Source: AP-15 sp963814805 (GTDB lineage Bacteria > Pseudomonadota > Alphaproteobacteria > ATCC43930 > CGMCC-115725). Taken from it: a stretch of DNA of 64,000 bases. Below are positions 57,031-64,000 of the stretch, piece after piece. Positions within the stretch are counted from its first letter, which is position 1. The number at the start of each line of letters is the position of its first letter. Made by a program: the position numbers and the translations under genes. The DNA is taken from the NCBI GenBank assembly GCA_963814805.1, contig CAWFER010000033.1, positions 558,001-622,000 on the forward strand, given 5' to 3'. The notes under the pieces are model-generated. The model searched no databases, had not been told where the DNA came from, and saw only the letters and a list, made by a program, of their open reading frames with translations.

Positions 57031-57567
57031 ATGCCTATCGCGCGTCTGACCGGCTCGCTGCCGGCCTTTCTGTTGCTGCTCGCCGCTTGGGCGGGGCCGG
57101 CCTCAGCCGCCGATCCCGGCGGCGGCGGATGCGACACCTGTACCCTCGTCACGGTAAAGACGCTGTCGCTCGATCTGGCCCAAGGGATTGCGCAGGCGGC
57201 GCTCGCCAAATGCCGCGCCGACGGCAACCATGTGAGCGTGACCGTCCTCGATCGCGACGGGCTGGTCAAGATCGCCTTTCGCGATGACGGGGCGGGTCCG
57301 CACACGCTCCTCACCAGCCGGCGCAAGGCCTTTACCGCGCTGACCTTCAAGCAGCCTTCCGGGCAATGGGCGCACCGCGTCCTCAGCCAGCCGGCAATAG
57401 CCGGGCTCAAGGACACCGCCGGCACGATCGCGCTCGCCGGCGGCATGCCGGTCAAGGCCGGCGGCGAGGTGGTCGGCGCCATCGGGGTCAGCGGTTCGCC
57501 CGGCGGCGACAAGGACGAGGCCTGCGCCAACGCCGGCATCGCCCGCTTCGCCGACAAGCTCAAATGA
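57031..57567 (+). CDS. GlcG/HbpS family protein, exported
   Basis: A 178-residue protein with a signal peptide (LPAFLLLLAAWAGPASA) and a GlcG/HbpS domain: LDLAQGIAQAALAKC, VSVTVLDRDGLVKIAFRDDGAG, SRRKAFTAL, and GGMPVKAGGEVVGAIGVSGSPGGDKDEACANAGI. HbpS members bind heme or other small ligands; the extra CDTC near the mature N-terminus could coordinate a ligand or metal. Last gene of the alphaproteobacterial part. Confidence 0.9.
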   Translation: MPIARLTGSLPAFLLLLAAWAGPASAADPGGGGCDTCTLVTVKTLSLDLAQGIAQAALAKCRADGNHVSVTVLDRDGLVKIAFRDDGAGPHTLLTSRRKAFTALTFKQPSGQWAHRVLSQPAIAGLKDTAGTIALAGGMPVKAGGEVVGAIGVSGSPGGDKDEACANAGIARFADKLK

Positions 57568-57783
57568 GCCGATCTCGCCGGCGTCGCGCGCCCGCGTAGC
57601 CTCCCTACTGCTTCAACAAGCTGTTCAGAATTCGGCGAGAAGCTGATGCGCTATCTCTTGCTGATTGCGGCAGGGTTATAAAAGCCCAGCCGATTTGCTC
57701 GCCATCAAAGCTCCACACTTTTCACCCAAAATCTTCTTGCTCCACCCCATCCCTCTGGAGTCTCTTCTCCCACACAAGGGGGG
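57568..57783. other. Boundary zone: alphaproteobacterial to verrucomicrobial sequence
   Basis: Within these 216 bases the sequence changes from GC-rich alphaproteobacterial style to lower-GC sequence with verrucomicrobial gene fragments. No gene is supported. The exact joint is probably between 57590 and 57700. Confidence 0.5.
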
Positions 57784-57954
57784 TCACGATGTACCAAGGC
57801 GGCCCGCGCTGGGAATGAAGACCACTGGATTTGTGCCGGTATATCCGGTAATCTTGATCGTGCCATTGTTGGTCACGTAATTGAACTGGGCCTGAAGCGC
57901 GGCCGGAGCGGCCAGGAGCAGCCAACCAACACGAAGCGAAATAATTCTGTTCAT
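57784..57954 (-). pseudogene. Short N-terminal fragment of a verrucomicrobial secreted repeat protein
   Basis: From ATG 57954: signal peptide IISLRVGWLLLAAPAALQA, then QFNYVTNNGTIKITGYTG and stop after 56 residues. The TNNGTIKITGYTG start is characteristic of verrucomicrobial leucine-rich-repeat secreted proteins (which continue as AVTIPSTIN...); here it ends early after VVFIPSAGRLGTS. A fragment or a frameshifted gene. Confidence 0.6.
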
Positions 57955-58027
57955 ATTGGTGTCCTTCGGATTTGGGTTCTTTGGTATTTCATGATTTATC
58001 TTTTGTTGCGGTTCATAGGCGCGAGTC

Positions 58028-58402
58028 TTAAAACGAGACCAAGGTGGTCATCGTGCCGTTGGTCGTCACTTCGAACACCGTGCCATCCCCGTTAACGCCG
58101 CCATATCCTGTTGTGCCGTAAAAATTGCCATTGCTGCGCCGCATCAACTCCGCGGCGGCTGCGAAAAAGTGGCTCCGGCTGTTCCAAACCGGCTGTTGCT
58201 GGCTTCCGGCCAGACGCAGCCAGGCTTCATGCACCAACGCCATCGGCTGAAGTGTTTATCCCGGTGCAACGTGAGCCATCTTTGCCGCCTCAAGCCGGCG
58301 CAATTCCTCATAGACCAACGGCAGCAGCTTCTCGGCCGCCTGGGGGTCTCCGGCCCCAGCCGCCTCCAGGATCTGAGTCACTTGTTCCGGTTCCGGTGGC
58401 AT
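58028..58402 (-). pseudogene. ECF sigma factor N-terminus with nonsense codon, fused to a secreted-protein repeat
   Basis: From ATG 58402: VTQILEAAGAGDPQAAEKLLPLVYEELRRL, then TAA at 58256-58258 where Gln is expected, then TLQPMALVHEAWLRLAG...FFAAAAELMRR in the same frame: region 2 of a verrucomicrobial/planctomycetal ECF sigma factor. The frame then passes directly into GNFYGTTGYGGVNGDGTVF, a repeat of verrucomicrobial extracellular proteins, and stops at 58028. The joint near 58135 looks like a recombination or assembly joint. Confidence 0.7.
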
Positions 58403-58630
58403 AAATCATTCCCCCGCCCGTCGCCTTCCTCGCCAGAAGGAGCGTATCAGGCCGGGTAACTTGGCCTATTAGGCTCCAAATTGAGCCAAAACGCAATTTC
58501 CGAATGCCCGCCGCTTCAGGCCAGACGCAGCCCGTTATGCGCATACGAAAATCCGACCTTGACAGATCACCGGCCTGATTCTGAGGATTCATTAATGCTT
58601 AAACGTTATGACGGTGTGAGTGCTTGAGCG

Positions 58631-59497
58631 ATGGATTCCGCAGAGTTTACTGTCAAGCATTACGATTTGGCGGCGACACTTTCCTCGGGCCAGGCCTTTC
58701 GCTGGCGGCAAGAAGGCGGCGCGTGGGAAGGCGTCATTGGCTCGCGCTGGGTGCGATTGCGCCAGGACAACGACCGCATTTCCGCCGAGACCATCGGCGC
58801 GGCGGACTGGCAATGGCTCCGCCATTACCTGCAATTGGACGTTCAATTGGAGGAAATCTTGGCGACTTTTCCCAAAGACGAACCGATGCGCGCCGCCATC
58901 GCCCATTGCCACGGCCTGCGCCTGTTGCGGCAGGACCCGTGGGAATCCCTGGCCTCCTTCATTTGCTCATCAACCAAGCGAATAACACAAATTCAGGAGA
59001 TCGTCGCCCTGTTGAGCCATCGCTTTGGCCAGCCTGTGCCGGTGCCGGAGGGTGTTGCCCCCGTGTTCTCATTTCCCACCGCCGCGAGGCTGGCCGAAGC
59101 TACCGAGGCGGAATTGCGGGCGTGCAAACTCGGCTTTCGCGCTCCTTACCTTGCGGCCACAGCCCGCGCGCTGGCCTCCGGCAAAATCGATTTGTCCCGT
59201 CTTTCCGATCTGCCGATGGACGAGGCGCGCGCCGTGCTGCTGGATCTTCACGGTGTCGGCGTCAAGATCGCCGATTGTGTGTTGCTCTCCGCGTATGGCT
59301 TCCCTCAGGCCTTTCCGGTCGATGTCTGGATCGACCGGGCGTTGCGCCAGCTCTATTTTCCCAAACGCCGTCCAAAACCCCCGCGCCTGCGCCATTTTAG
59401 TCAAACCTATTTTGGCCCTCATTCCGGCTACGCGCAGCAGTATCTGTTTCACTACATGCGAACCAGCGGCTCGCGTCCGGCGCGGCCTCGCCGCTGA
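58631..59497 (+). CDS. 8-oxoguanine / 3-methyladenine DNA glycosylase (OGG1-like HhH-GPD)
   Basis: Base-excision repair glycosylase with AP-lyase chemistry, 288 residues. N-terminal OGG domain (LAATLSSGQAFRWRQEGGAW), HhH-GPD domain with catalytic Lys in LHGVGVKIADCVLL and Asp in FPVDVWIDR. The Lys marks it as a bifunctional OGG type. Its 3' end overlaps the convergent miaA end by about 100 bases, and the last residues (SGSRPARPRR) are not family-like, so its true end may be near 59460. Composition differs from the alphaproteobacterial part. Confidence 0.88.
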   Translation: MDSAEFTVKHYDLAATLSSGQAFRWRQEGGAWEGVIGSRWVRLRQDNDRISAETIGAADWQWLRHYLQLDVQLEEILATFPKDEPMRAAIAHCHGLRLLRQDPWESLASFICSSTKRITQIQEIVALLSHRFGQPVPVPEGVAPVFSFPTAARLAEATEAELRACKLGFRAPYLAATARALASGKIDLSRLSDLPMDEARAVLLDLHGVGVKIADCVLLSAYGFPQAFPVDVWIDRALRQLYFPKRRPKPPRLRHFSQTYFGPHSGYAQQYLFHYMRTSGSRPARPRR

Positions 59498-60359
59498 CCG
59501 TCACCCATTCCAGGCGCATCTGCCGCCGGAACCAGGTCAACTGCCGTTTGGCGAACTGCCGCGTGCGGATCTTCACCAGCTCCATCGTCTCCGCAAGCCC
59601 TCGCTGGCCCCGCAGATGCTCGACGACCTGCCGGTATCCCAATGCCTGCAGCGCCGTCGGATTCCCCTCCAGCCCGCGTCGGAGCAACGACTCCGTTTCC
59701 GCCACCAGCCCCTTGCGAAACATCTCCTCCACACGCCGATGAATGCGCCCGGCCAATTCCCCCGCCGGCCGCGTCACCCCCAGAAGACGCATTGCGGAGT
59801 TTTGCGGAGTTTTTCCCCAATGGGCGCGCTGTTCCGAGAATGGCCGCCCCGTCAACCGGATGACTTCCAGCGCCCGAATGACCCGGCGCGGATTCCGCCT
59901 GTCGATGGACTCAAAAGTCGCCGGATCGCTCCGCGCCAATTCCTCGAGCATTTCCTCCAACGGCACACCTTCCAGTTGCGCGCGAATTCTCAGGTCCGAC
60001 GGCGGCGCTTCGCCCAATCCTTCCAGAAACGCTTTGAAATAAAATCCCGTGCCGCCGCAAAAAATCGGGATTCGCCCGCGCGATTGGATGTCTTTGACCG
60101 CCTCGCCGGCCAGCCGGACGAACTGTGCCGCATCGAAGCTCTGATCCAAATCCACCACGTCGATCAAGTGATGCCGCACCCGCTGCCGCTCCTCGGCCGA
60201 CGGTTTTGCGGTGCCGATGTCCATGCCCCGATAGACCTGCATCGAATCAACCGAAATGATCTCCCCGCCCACGCGCACTGCCAGGTCCAGTGCCATCGCC
60301 GACTTGCCGGCGGCAGTCGGCCCGGCCAGAAAAATCGGACGCAACGCAGTTGTTTCCAT
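59397..60359 (-). CDS. miaA: tRNA dimethylallyltransferase
   Basis: Transfers an isopentenyl group to A37 of tRNAs reading UNN codons. 320 residues. P-loop AGPTAAGKSAMA, DSMQVYRGMDIGTAKPS, HHLIDVVDLDQSFDAAQF, FCGGTGFYFKAFLEGL, and RRNPRRVIRALEV. Start ATG 60359, overlapping the lgt stop by ATGA. The C-terminal 25 residues after WVTVSGEAAPDAS are not typical. Intact. Confidence 0.95.
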   Translation of the reverse strand: METTALRPIFLAGPTAAGKSAMALDLAVRVGGEIISVDSMQVYRGMDIGTAKPSAEERQRVRHHLIDVVDLDQSFDAAQFVRLAGEAVKDIQSRGRIPIFCGGTGFYFKAFLEGLGEAPPSDLRIRAQLEGVPLEEMLEELARSDPATFESIDRRNPRRVIRALEVIRLTGRPFSEQRAHWGKTPQNSAMRLLGVTRPAGELAGRIHRRVEEMFRKGLVAETESLLRRGLEGNPTALQALGYRQVVEHLRGQRGLAETMELVKIRTRQFAKRQLTWFRRQMRLEWVTVSGEAAPDASRWFACSETDTAARSRNEGQNRFD

Positions 60360-61126
60360 CACTTGACCAGGGGCGGTTTCGGTAATCTCCAAAGCAGGAC
60401 CGCGCCAACAAGAATAATGCCGATGCTGACGATTTGCCCCGGTGTCAACCCGCCCCAATAGTGCGCCGGTGTATAATCTCCCCGGAAAAATTCCACAAAG
60501 GAACGGAGCACCGCGTAGCAGATCAAATAAACGGCAAACACCTGTCCATCGAAACCCTTCCGCCGGAAAAGCCACGCCAGGAACGCATACAGGGCGAGAT
60601 TCAAAAGCGAGTCATAAATCTCCGTGGGATGCACGTAATTTGGATAGGTCTCGTGATCTTTGGGAAACTGGATGCCCCAGGGAAGCGTTGTGGGACGCCC
60701 GTAACAGCAGCCATTCATCAGGCAGCCCCAGCGTCCAAAGAAGGAACCCAGCGCAATGCTCGGCGCCAGAATGTCCGCCAGCCTCCACAACGGCAGTTTC
60801 TTCAGCATCGCAAACAACGAGCATGCCAGCGAGGCGCCGATGAGTCCGCCGTAATAAACCAGGCCTCCGTGCTGCACCATGAAAATTTCAGTCCACGGCC
60901 TGCCGGCAAAGGATTCGTTCCAGTAGGAAACAACGTACAAAATCCGCGCTCCGACGATGGCTCCCACCAGCAGCCACGGCCCCAGGTCAACGATCATATC
61001 CGGCTGGATGCGGTCCCGCATAGCGCGCCGGCTGGCCGTCCACAAACCGGCCATAAAGCCTGAGGCCACAAAAATCCCGTACCATGTCACCGTCAACCCT
61101 CCCAATTCAAAAGCAATTCTATGCAC
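60359..61126 (-). CDS. lgt: Prolipoprotein diacylglyceryl transferase
   Basis: Inner-membrane enzyme that attaches diacylglycerol to lipoprotein Cys. 255 residues, seven hydrophobic segments. Marks: TWYGIFVASGFMAGLW, HGGLVYYGGLIGA, catalytic GSFFGRWGCLMNGCCYGRPT and HPTEIYDSLLNL, RGDYTPAHYWGGLTPGQI. Start ATG 61126. The lgt-miaA overlap suggests one operon; order is verrucomicrobial in style. Confidence 0.95.
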   Translation of the reverse strand: MHRIAFELGGLTVTWYGIFVASGFMAGLWTASRRAMRDRIQPDMIVDLGPWLLVGAIVGARILYVVSYWNESFAGRPWTEIFMVQHGGLVYYGGLIGASLACSLFAMLKKLPLWRLADILAPSIALGSFFGRWGCLMNGCCYGRPTTLPWGIQFPKDHETYPNYVHPTEIYDSLLNLALYAFLAWLFRRKGFDGQVFAVYLICYAVLRSFVEFFRGDYTPAHYWGGLTPGQIVSIGIILVGAVLLWRLPKPPLVK

Positions 61127-61159
61127 TCCGCCAGAGCATACGGGAACCGTGACTAAATA

Positions 61160-61837
61160 TCAAACGGGCCTCTGGCTCCTGCGTGATCGGAGAATTGCGG
61201 CCGCAACCGCCGCCGCCAGCGCGAGAATCAGAACAAAGAGCGGTGAAACGCAACCCATGAAGCGGTCAACGCCGAACGACATGTTGGCATTTATAAGTCC
61301 GAAAAGTGCGGCTCGTCCGAGCAACCATCCTGCTACAAGCGCCAGACACGCAATGATTCGACGAAATCGGCCTTTGTCCCAAATCTCGCCATACAGAACA
61401 GCGAGAAAGGTCGCAAACAACGCACCGAAGGAAATTATCTTGCATAAAATTTCCGCCCTGGGTTCCCACGATTCAATTCGTGCATTCTTCTTGGATTTGG
61501 CCACCGACAACCTGTAGGAATAGTCGATCTTCTGCCCTGTGTCCGGCAATACGGCTGTGTTCGAGGTAGTAGTATATTGGTTTGTAAACCACCACGCAGA
61601 TGTGTGCCCCTGCTCAACAAACCGCACTTTGTTATTCTGAAGGAACACCAGATTAAAACGCAACGAGTCGTTTGGCAATGGAGTCCGAAGGTAAAAGACC
61701 GTGCGGGCCTCGAAAATATTCGATCCCAAAGGAGAAGCCGCCAGAAGATTGCCGCCCTGATCCGCCACTGCCACACTATTAATCGCCACCCCGCGCCCGA
61801 CCCCGGCGCGCCGGGCGACTACTGAGTGAGGATTCAC
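61160..61837 (-). CDS. Hypothetical membrane protein, 5' end doubtful
   Basis: About 200 residues of coherent sequence: a soluble part with FYLRTPLPNDSLRFNLVFLQ and SAWWFTNQYTTTSNTAVLP, then four C-terminal membrane helices (ISFGALFATFLAVLYGEIW, IIACLALVAGWLLG, FVLILALAAAVAAAIL). Not recognised. The GTG start at 61837 lies inside the palindromic joint to the myxobacterium-like part, so the real N-terminus is probably lost. Confidence 0.5.
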   Translation of the reverse strand: MNPHSVVARRAGVGRGVAINSVAVADQGGNLLAASPLGSNIFEARTVFYLRTPLPNDSLRFNLVFLQNNKVRFVEQGHTSAWWFTNQYTTTSNTAVLPDTGQKIDYSYRLSVAKSKKNARIESWEPRAEILCKIISFGALFATFLAVLYGEIWDKGRFRRIIACLALVAGWLLGRAALFGLINANMSFGVDRFMGCVSPLFVLILALAAAVAAAILRSRRSQRPV

Positions 61838-61840
61838 TCA
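61802..61840. repeat. Two adjacent palindromes at a sequence joint
   Basis: CCCGGCGCGCCGGG (61802-61815) is a perfect 14-bp palindrome; TGAGTGA-GGAT-TCACTCA (61823-61840) is a perfect 7-bp hairpin. They sit exactly where the gene content switches to the myxobacterium-like type. Confidence 0.7.
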
Positions 61841-61893
61841 TGCTTTCGAGGTACCAAACCCCATGGGGCGCCGCAAGGAGGGGGCACCGCGTG

Positions 61894-62154
61894 TCAGCGC
61901 GCGAGGACGAAGACGCGCTCCGCGAACGACGCGATCTGCGAACCGATCCAAGGGCCGAGCACGACAAGCGTGCCCGCGACCGCGAGGACGCGCGGAAGAT
62001 GCGCGATCGTCGGATCCTGGATCTGCGAGGCCGCCTGGATCGCGGCGACGAGGAGCCCGACGATCGCCGCGACGCCGATGACCGGAAGAGAAACGAGCGT
62101 GGCGAGGACGAGCGCCTGCTGCGCGTGCTCCACGAGAGACGACGCAGGAATCAC
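61894..62154 (-). CDS. Type III secretion / flagellar export membrane protein, SctS/FliQ family
   Basis: 86-residue inner-membrane protein with two helices: LVLATLVSLPVIGVAAIVGLLVAAIQAASQIQDPTIAHLPRVLAVAGTLVVLG. This is the FliQ/SctS export-gate subunit that packs with SctR and SctT. Start GTG 62154, five bases after the lipoprotein stop. The next gene downstream would be sctT/fliR but the sequence is cut at about 61.84 kb. Myxobacteria often have T3SS remnants without flagella, so SctS is favoured. Confidence 0.8.
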   Translation of the reverse strand: MIPASSLVEHAQQALVLATLVSLPVIGVAAIVGLLVAAIQAASQIQDPTIAHLPRVLAVAGTLVVLGPWIGSQIASFAERVFVLAR

Positions 62155-62158
62155 GGCG

Positions 62159-62673
62159 TTAGTCCGAGGACGAATCCACTGTGCTGTCCTTGTCCGCGTC
62201 CGTTTCGGCGTCGGCGGCCTTGCCAGCGTCTTTCTCGGCGTCTGCCTTTTCGGCATCCTCGGTCTTCGCGTCGGCGGCCTTGACGTCTTTTCCGCGACGT
62301 CTTCCTCCTTGCCGTCGGGAACCGACTTTGCGTCCGCAGCGTCCGAGCCTGATTCGACGAAGGCGGCGTCGCGCCCGTCCGTTGGGTTACCGCCAGCCAC
62401 GGTTCCCATCATGCACGCCTCCACAGTGGCTTGCGCCAGATTCGCCGGGCAGCAGCGATCGTAATCGCCGGTCGCTTCGATATTGAACGCCGGATAGCAG
62501 ACAAGGCCGTCCTGGCAGTCTTGCGTGCCGTTGATAGCGGAATTGCCCTCAGCATTCCTAATGGACGTGCACCGCTCCCCCTCCCCCTGGTTGGAGCAGC
62601 CTGAACCCACGGCGACGACTCCCGCGAGCGCCACGACGGCGATGCAAATGGCAGAACGCAAGCGATGACGCAC
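62159..62673 (-). CDS. Cys-rich lipoprotein, myxobacterial type (one frame break)
   Basis: Lipobox VVAVGSGC follows a signal sequence at GTG 62673. The mature part has several Cys in the style of myxobacterial surface lipoproteins (GERCTSI, DCQDGLVCYPAFN, DRCCPANLAQATVEAC), then a highly charged Asp/Ala/Lys tail. One base seems missing near 62295; after it the tail reads DVKAADAKTEDAEKADAEK and ends at 62159. In the other frame the gene would run on into sctS, which is a false fusion. Confidence 0.65.
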
Positions 62674-62796
62674 GTTTCGAGGTCTCCTTTAGGCGCGCAA
62701 GCTCCCACGAAGCGACCGCGAATGCCAGCGCTTTGGCCACGCGCCGCTTGCGTCCAAGGGGAGCCCCCGGTGTACTTGCCGAGAGCGAGGTGAACC

Positions 62797-63810
62797 TTGG
62801 CCGAGACGAATCGAAAATGGCTCTTGGCGAAGCGACCCGTGGGGCTCCTCGAGGAAGACTGCTTCCGCCTCGCGGAAGAATCCGTGCCGGAGCCCTCGAA
62901 GGAAGGGGAGTTCGTCGTCCGCAATCTCGTGCTCTCGTGTGACCCGACACAGCGCGGATGGATCTCTCGCGACACGTATTTGCCCGCCGTGCCGATCGGC
63001 GAGGTCATTCGCTCGGGAGGCGCAGGACGGGTGGTTGCGTCCAAGAACCCCGCCTTCTGCATAGGCGATCGAGTGATTGGGATGCTCGGCTGGCAAGAGT
63101 ACGCGCTCATCCGTCCAGGCTCGGCCCAGCCCAACAAGCTCCCTCCCGGCGTTCCGCTCGAGACGGCGATGAGTGTTCTCGGAGCGACCGGGATCACCGC
63201 CTATTTCGGGCTCCTCGATGTGGGCAAGCCCAAGGCGGGCGAGACGGTCGTCGTCTCGGGCGCCGCAGGGGCGACGGGCTCGATCGTGGGCCAAATCGCC
63301 CGCATTCAAGGGTGTTGTTCGATCGGCATCGCCGGCGGCAAGGACAAGTGCGACTGGCTCCTCAAGGAGGCGCGCTTCGACGCGGCCATCGACTACAAGG
63401 CCGAGGATGTCGCGGCGCGCCTCCGCGACCTCTGTCCAAAGGGCATCGACGTGTACTTCGATAACGTCGGCGGCGACTTGCTCGACACGGCCCTTGTCCA
63501 GCTCGCCATGCGCGGACGCATCGTCCTCTGCGGAGCCATCTCGACGTACAACGACGAGGAGCTTCGCCCCGGACCGAAGCACTATTTGAATCTGCTCATG
63601 AAGCGCGGCCGCATGGAAGGCTTCCTCGTCCTCGATTACATGGCGCGCGCCGCCGAGGCTATCGCGAACCTCTGGCCGTGGGTCGAGAGCGGACAGATCG
63701 TCTATCGGGTCGACGTGGCGCGCGGAATCGAAAGCGCTCCGGGTGCTCTCCGCCGGCTATTCCTGGGGGAGAATCGCGGCAAACAGCTCGTCCGCCTCGC
63801 GGACGACTGA
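62797..63810 (+). CDS. NADP-dependent medium-chain oxidoreductase (2-alkenal / curcumin reductase type)
   Basis: MDR-family reductase of 337 residues without zinc. Marks: LSCDPTQRGWISRDTYLPAVPIGEVIRSGGAGRVVAS, GWQEYALI, AGETVVVSGAAGATGSIVGQIA, and GIDVYFDNVGGDLLD. It reduces activated double bonds with NADPH. Start TTG 62797 (MAETNRKWLL). Intact. Divergent from the lipoprotein gene, 33 bases upstream of hemE. Confidence 0.93.
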   Translation: MAETNRKWLLAKRPVGLLEEDCFRLAEESVPEPSKEGEFVVRNLVLSCDPTQRGWISRDTYLPAVPIGEVIRSGGAGRVVASKNPAFCIGDRVIGMLGWQEYALIRPGSAQPNKLPPGVPLETAMSVLGATGITAYFGLLDVGKPKAGETVVVSGAAGATGSIVGQIARIQGCCSIGIAGGKDKCDWLLKEARFDAAIDYKAEDVAARLRDLCPKGIDVYFDNVGGDLLDTALVQLAMRGRIVLCGAISTYNDEELRPGPKHYLNLLMKRGRMEGFLVLDYMARAAEAIANLWPWVESGQIVYRVDVARGIESAPGALRRLFLGENRGKQLVRLADD

Positions 63811-63843
63811 TCCTCCAAGGAGGAGTGCGCTACCCTCTCCGGG

Positions 63844-64000
63844 ATGAATGACCGCTTCCTTCGCGCGTGCCGACGGGAGAAGACCGATACGACCCCCATT
63901 TGGCTGATGCGCCAGGCGGGCCGCTACATGTCCGAATATCGGGCGCTCCGCGAGAAGCACACGCTCCTTGATATCTGCAAAACGCCGGAGCTCGCGACGC
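63844..64000 (+). CDS. hemE: Uroporphyrinogen decarboxylase, 5' part
   Basis: Heme pathway enzyme decarboxylating uroporphyrinogen III to coproporphyrinogen III. The N-terminal TPIWLMRQAGRYMSEYRALREK, with the substrate-binding Arg pair, is diagnostic. Starts at ATG 63844 and runs off the window end after 52 codons. Confidence 0.93.
   Translation, partial: MNDRFLRACRREKTDTTPIWLMRQAGRYMSEYRALREKHTLLDICKTPELAT

Overview
The window is GC-rich and protein-dense, and it does not look like one organism from end to end. About 1 to 57.6 kb is alphaproteobacterial, probably Rhodospirillales-like. It carries a SciP/DUF1153 regulator of the CtrA system, a DUF1244 protein, an NDUFS6-type zinc-finger protein next to polA, and a lytic transglycosylase / dapA / smpB neighbourhood. 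About 57.7 to 61.8 kb reads as Verrucomicrobia: two short secreted-protein fragments of verrucomicrobial type, a broken ECF sigma factor, an OGG-like glycosylase, miaA and lgt. About 61.85 to 64.0 kb reads as a myxobacterium-like deltaproteobacterium: sctS/fliQ, a Cys-rich lipoprotein, a medium-chain reductase and the start of hemE. The two changes of style are best explained as assembly joins, not as biology.

Layout of the alphaproteobacterial part. 0-1.4 kb: ring-hydroxylating dioxygenase alpha and beta subunits. 1.4-4.2 kb: arsenic operon (arsR-arsM in one reading frame, arsC, acr3). 4.35-7.6 kb: DUF1244 and uvrA. 7.6-9.1 kb: AT-richer insert with a DUF2971 protein and a MntA-HepT toxin-antitoxin pair. 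9.2-13.1 kb: PEP-CTERM protein, sciP, EVE protein, thpR, FIST sensor. 13.1-17.1 kb: tesA divergent from an ABC exporter (ybbA/ybbP arrangement). 17.2-24 kb: BI-1 protein, polA, zinc-finger protein, lipoprotein hydrolase, CarS-like protein, metallophosphoesterase. 24.2-31.1 kb: tRNA-Arg(CCG) and a minus-strand metabolic group (SDR, malic enzyme, dienelactone hydrolase, amidohydrolase, LLM flavoprotein, HAD hydrolase). 31.3-38.05 kb: sedolisin protease, GH13 enzyme, class I aldolase, DUF72, bluB.

38.2-49.9 kb is an accessory region beginning at tRNA-Glu(TTC). It has VapBC, two different complete IS66-family elements, the wreck of a convergent restriction-modification pair broken by those elements, a frameshifted NDP-forming acyl-CoA synthetase, a transposase scrap and two gene stubs. 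The second IS66 has a perfect 8-bp target duplication (GGTGTTGA) and sits inside the restriction endonuclease gene. The first abuts a methyltransferase that has lost its N-terminal half and has no duplication. After this come smpB, dapA, a lytic transglycosylase, a second dienelactone hydrolase, a HlyIII-type membrane protein, a phosphoribosyltransferase with an in-frame amber codon, maiA and a GlcG/HbpS-type protein.

A feature of the whole alphaproteobacterial part is recurrent one-base reading-frame breaks in otherwise well conserved genes (uvrA, polA, dapA, slt, the dioxygenase and others). Nearly all need removal of one extra base, which points to sequence error more than to gene death. 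I annotate such genes as CDS spanning the break and give the break position. Identifications rest on motif and family recognition by eye; no database search was possible.
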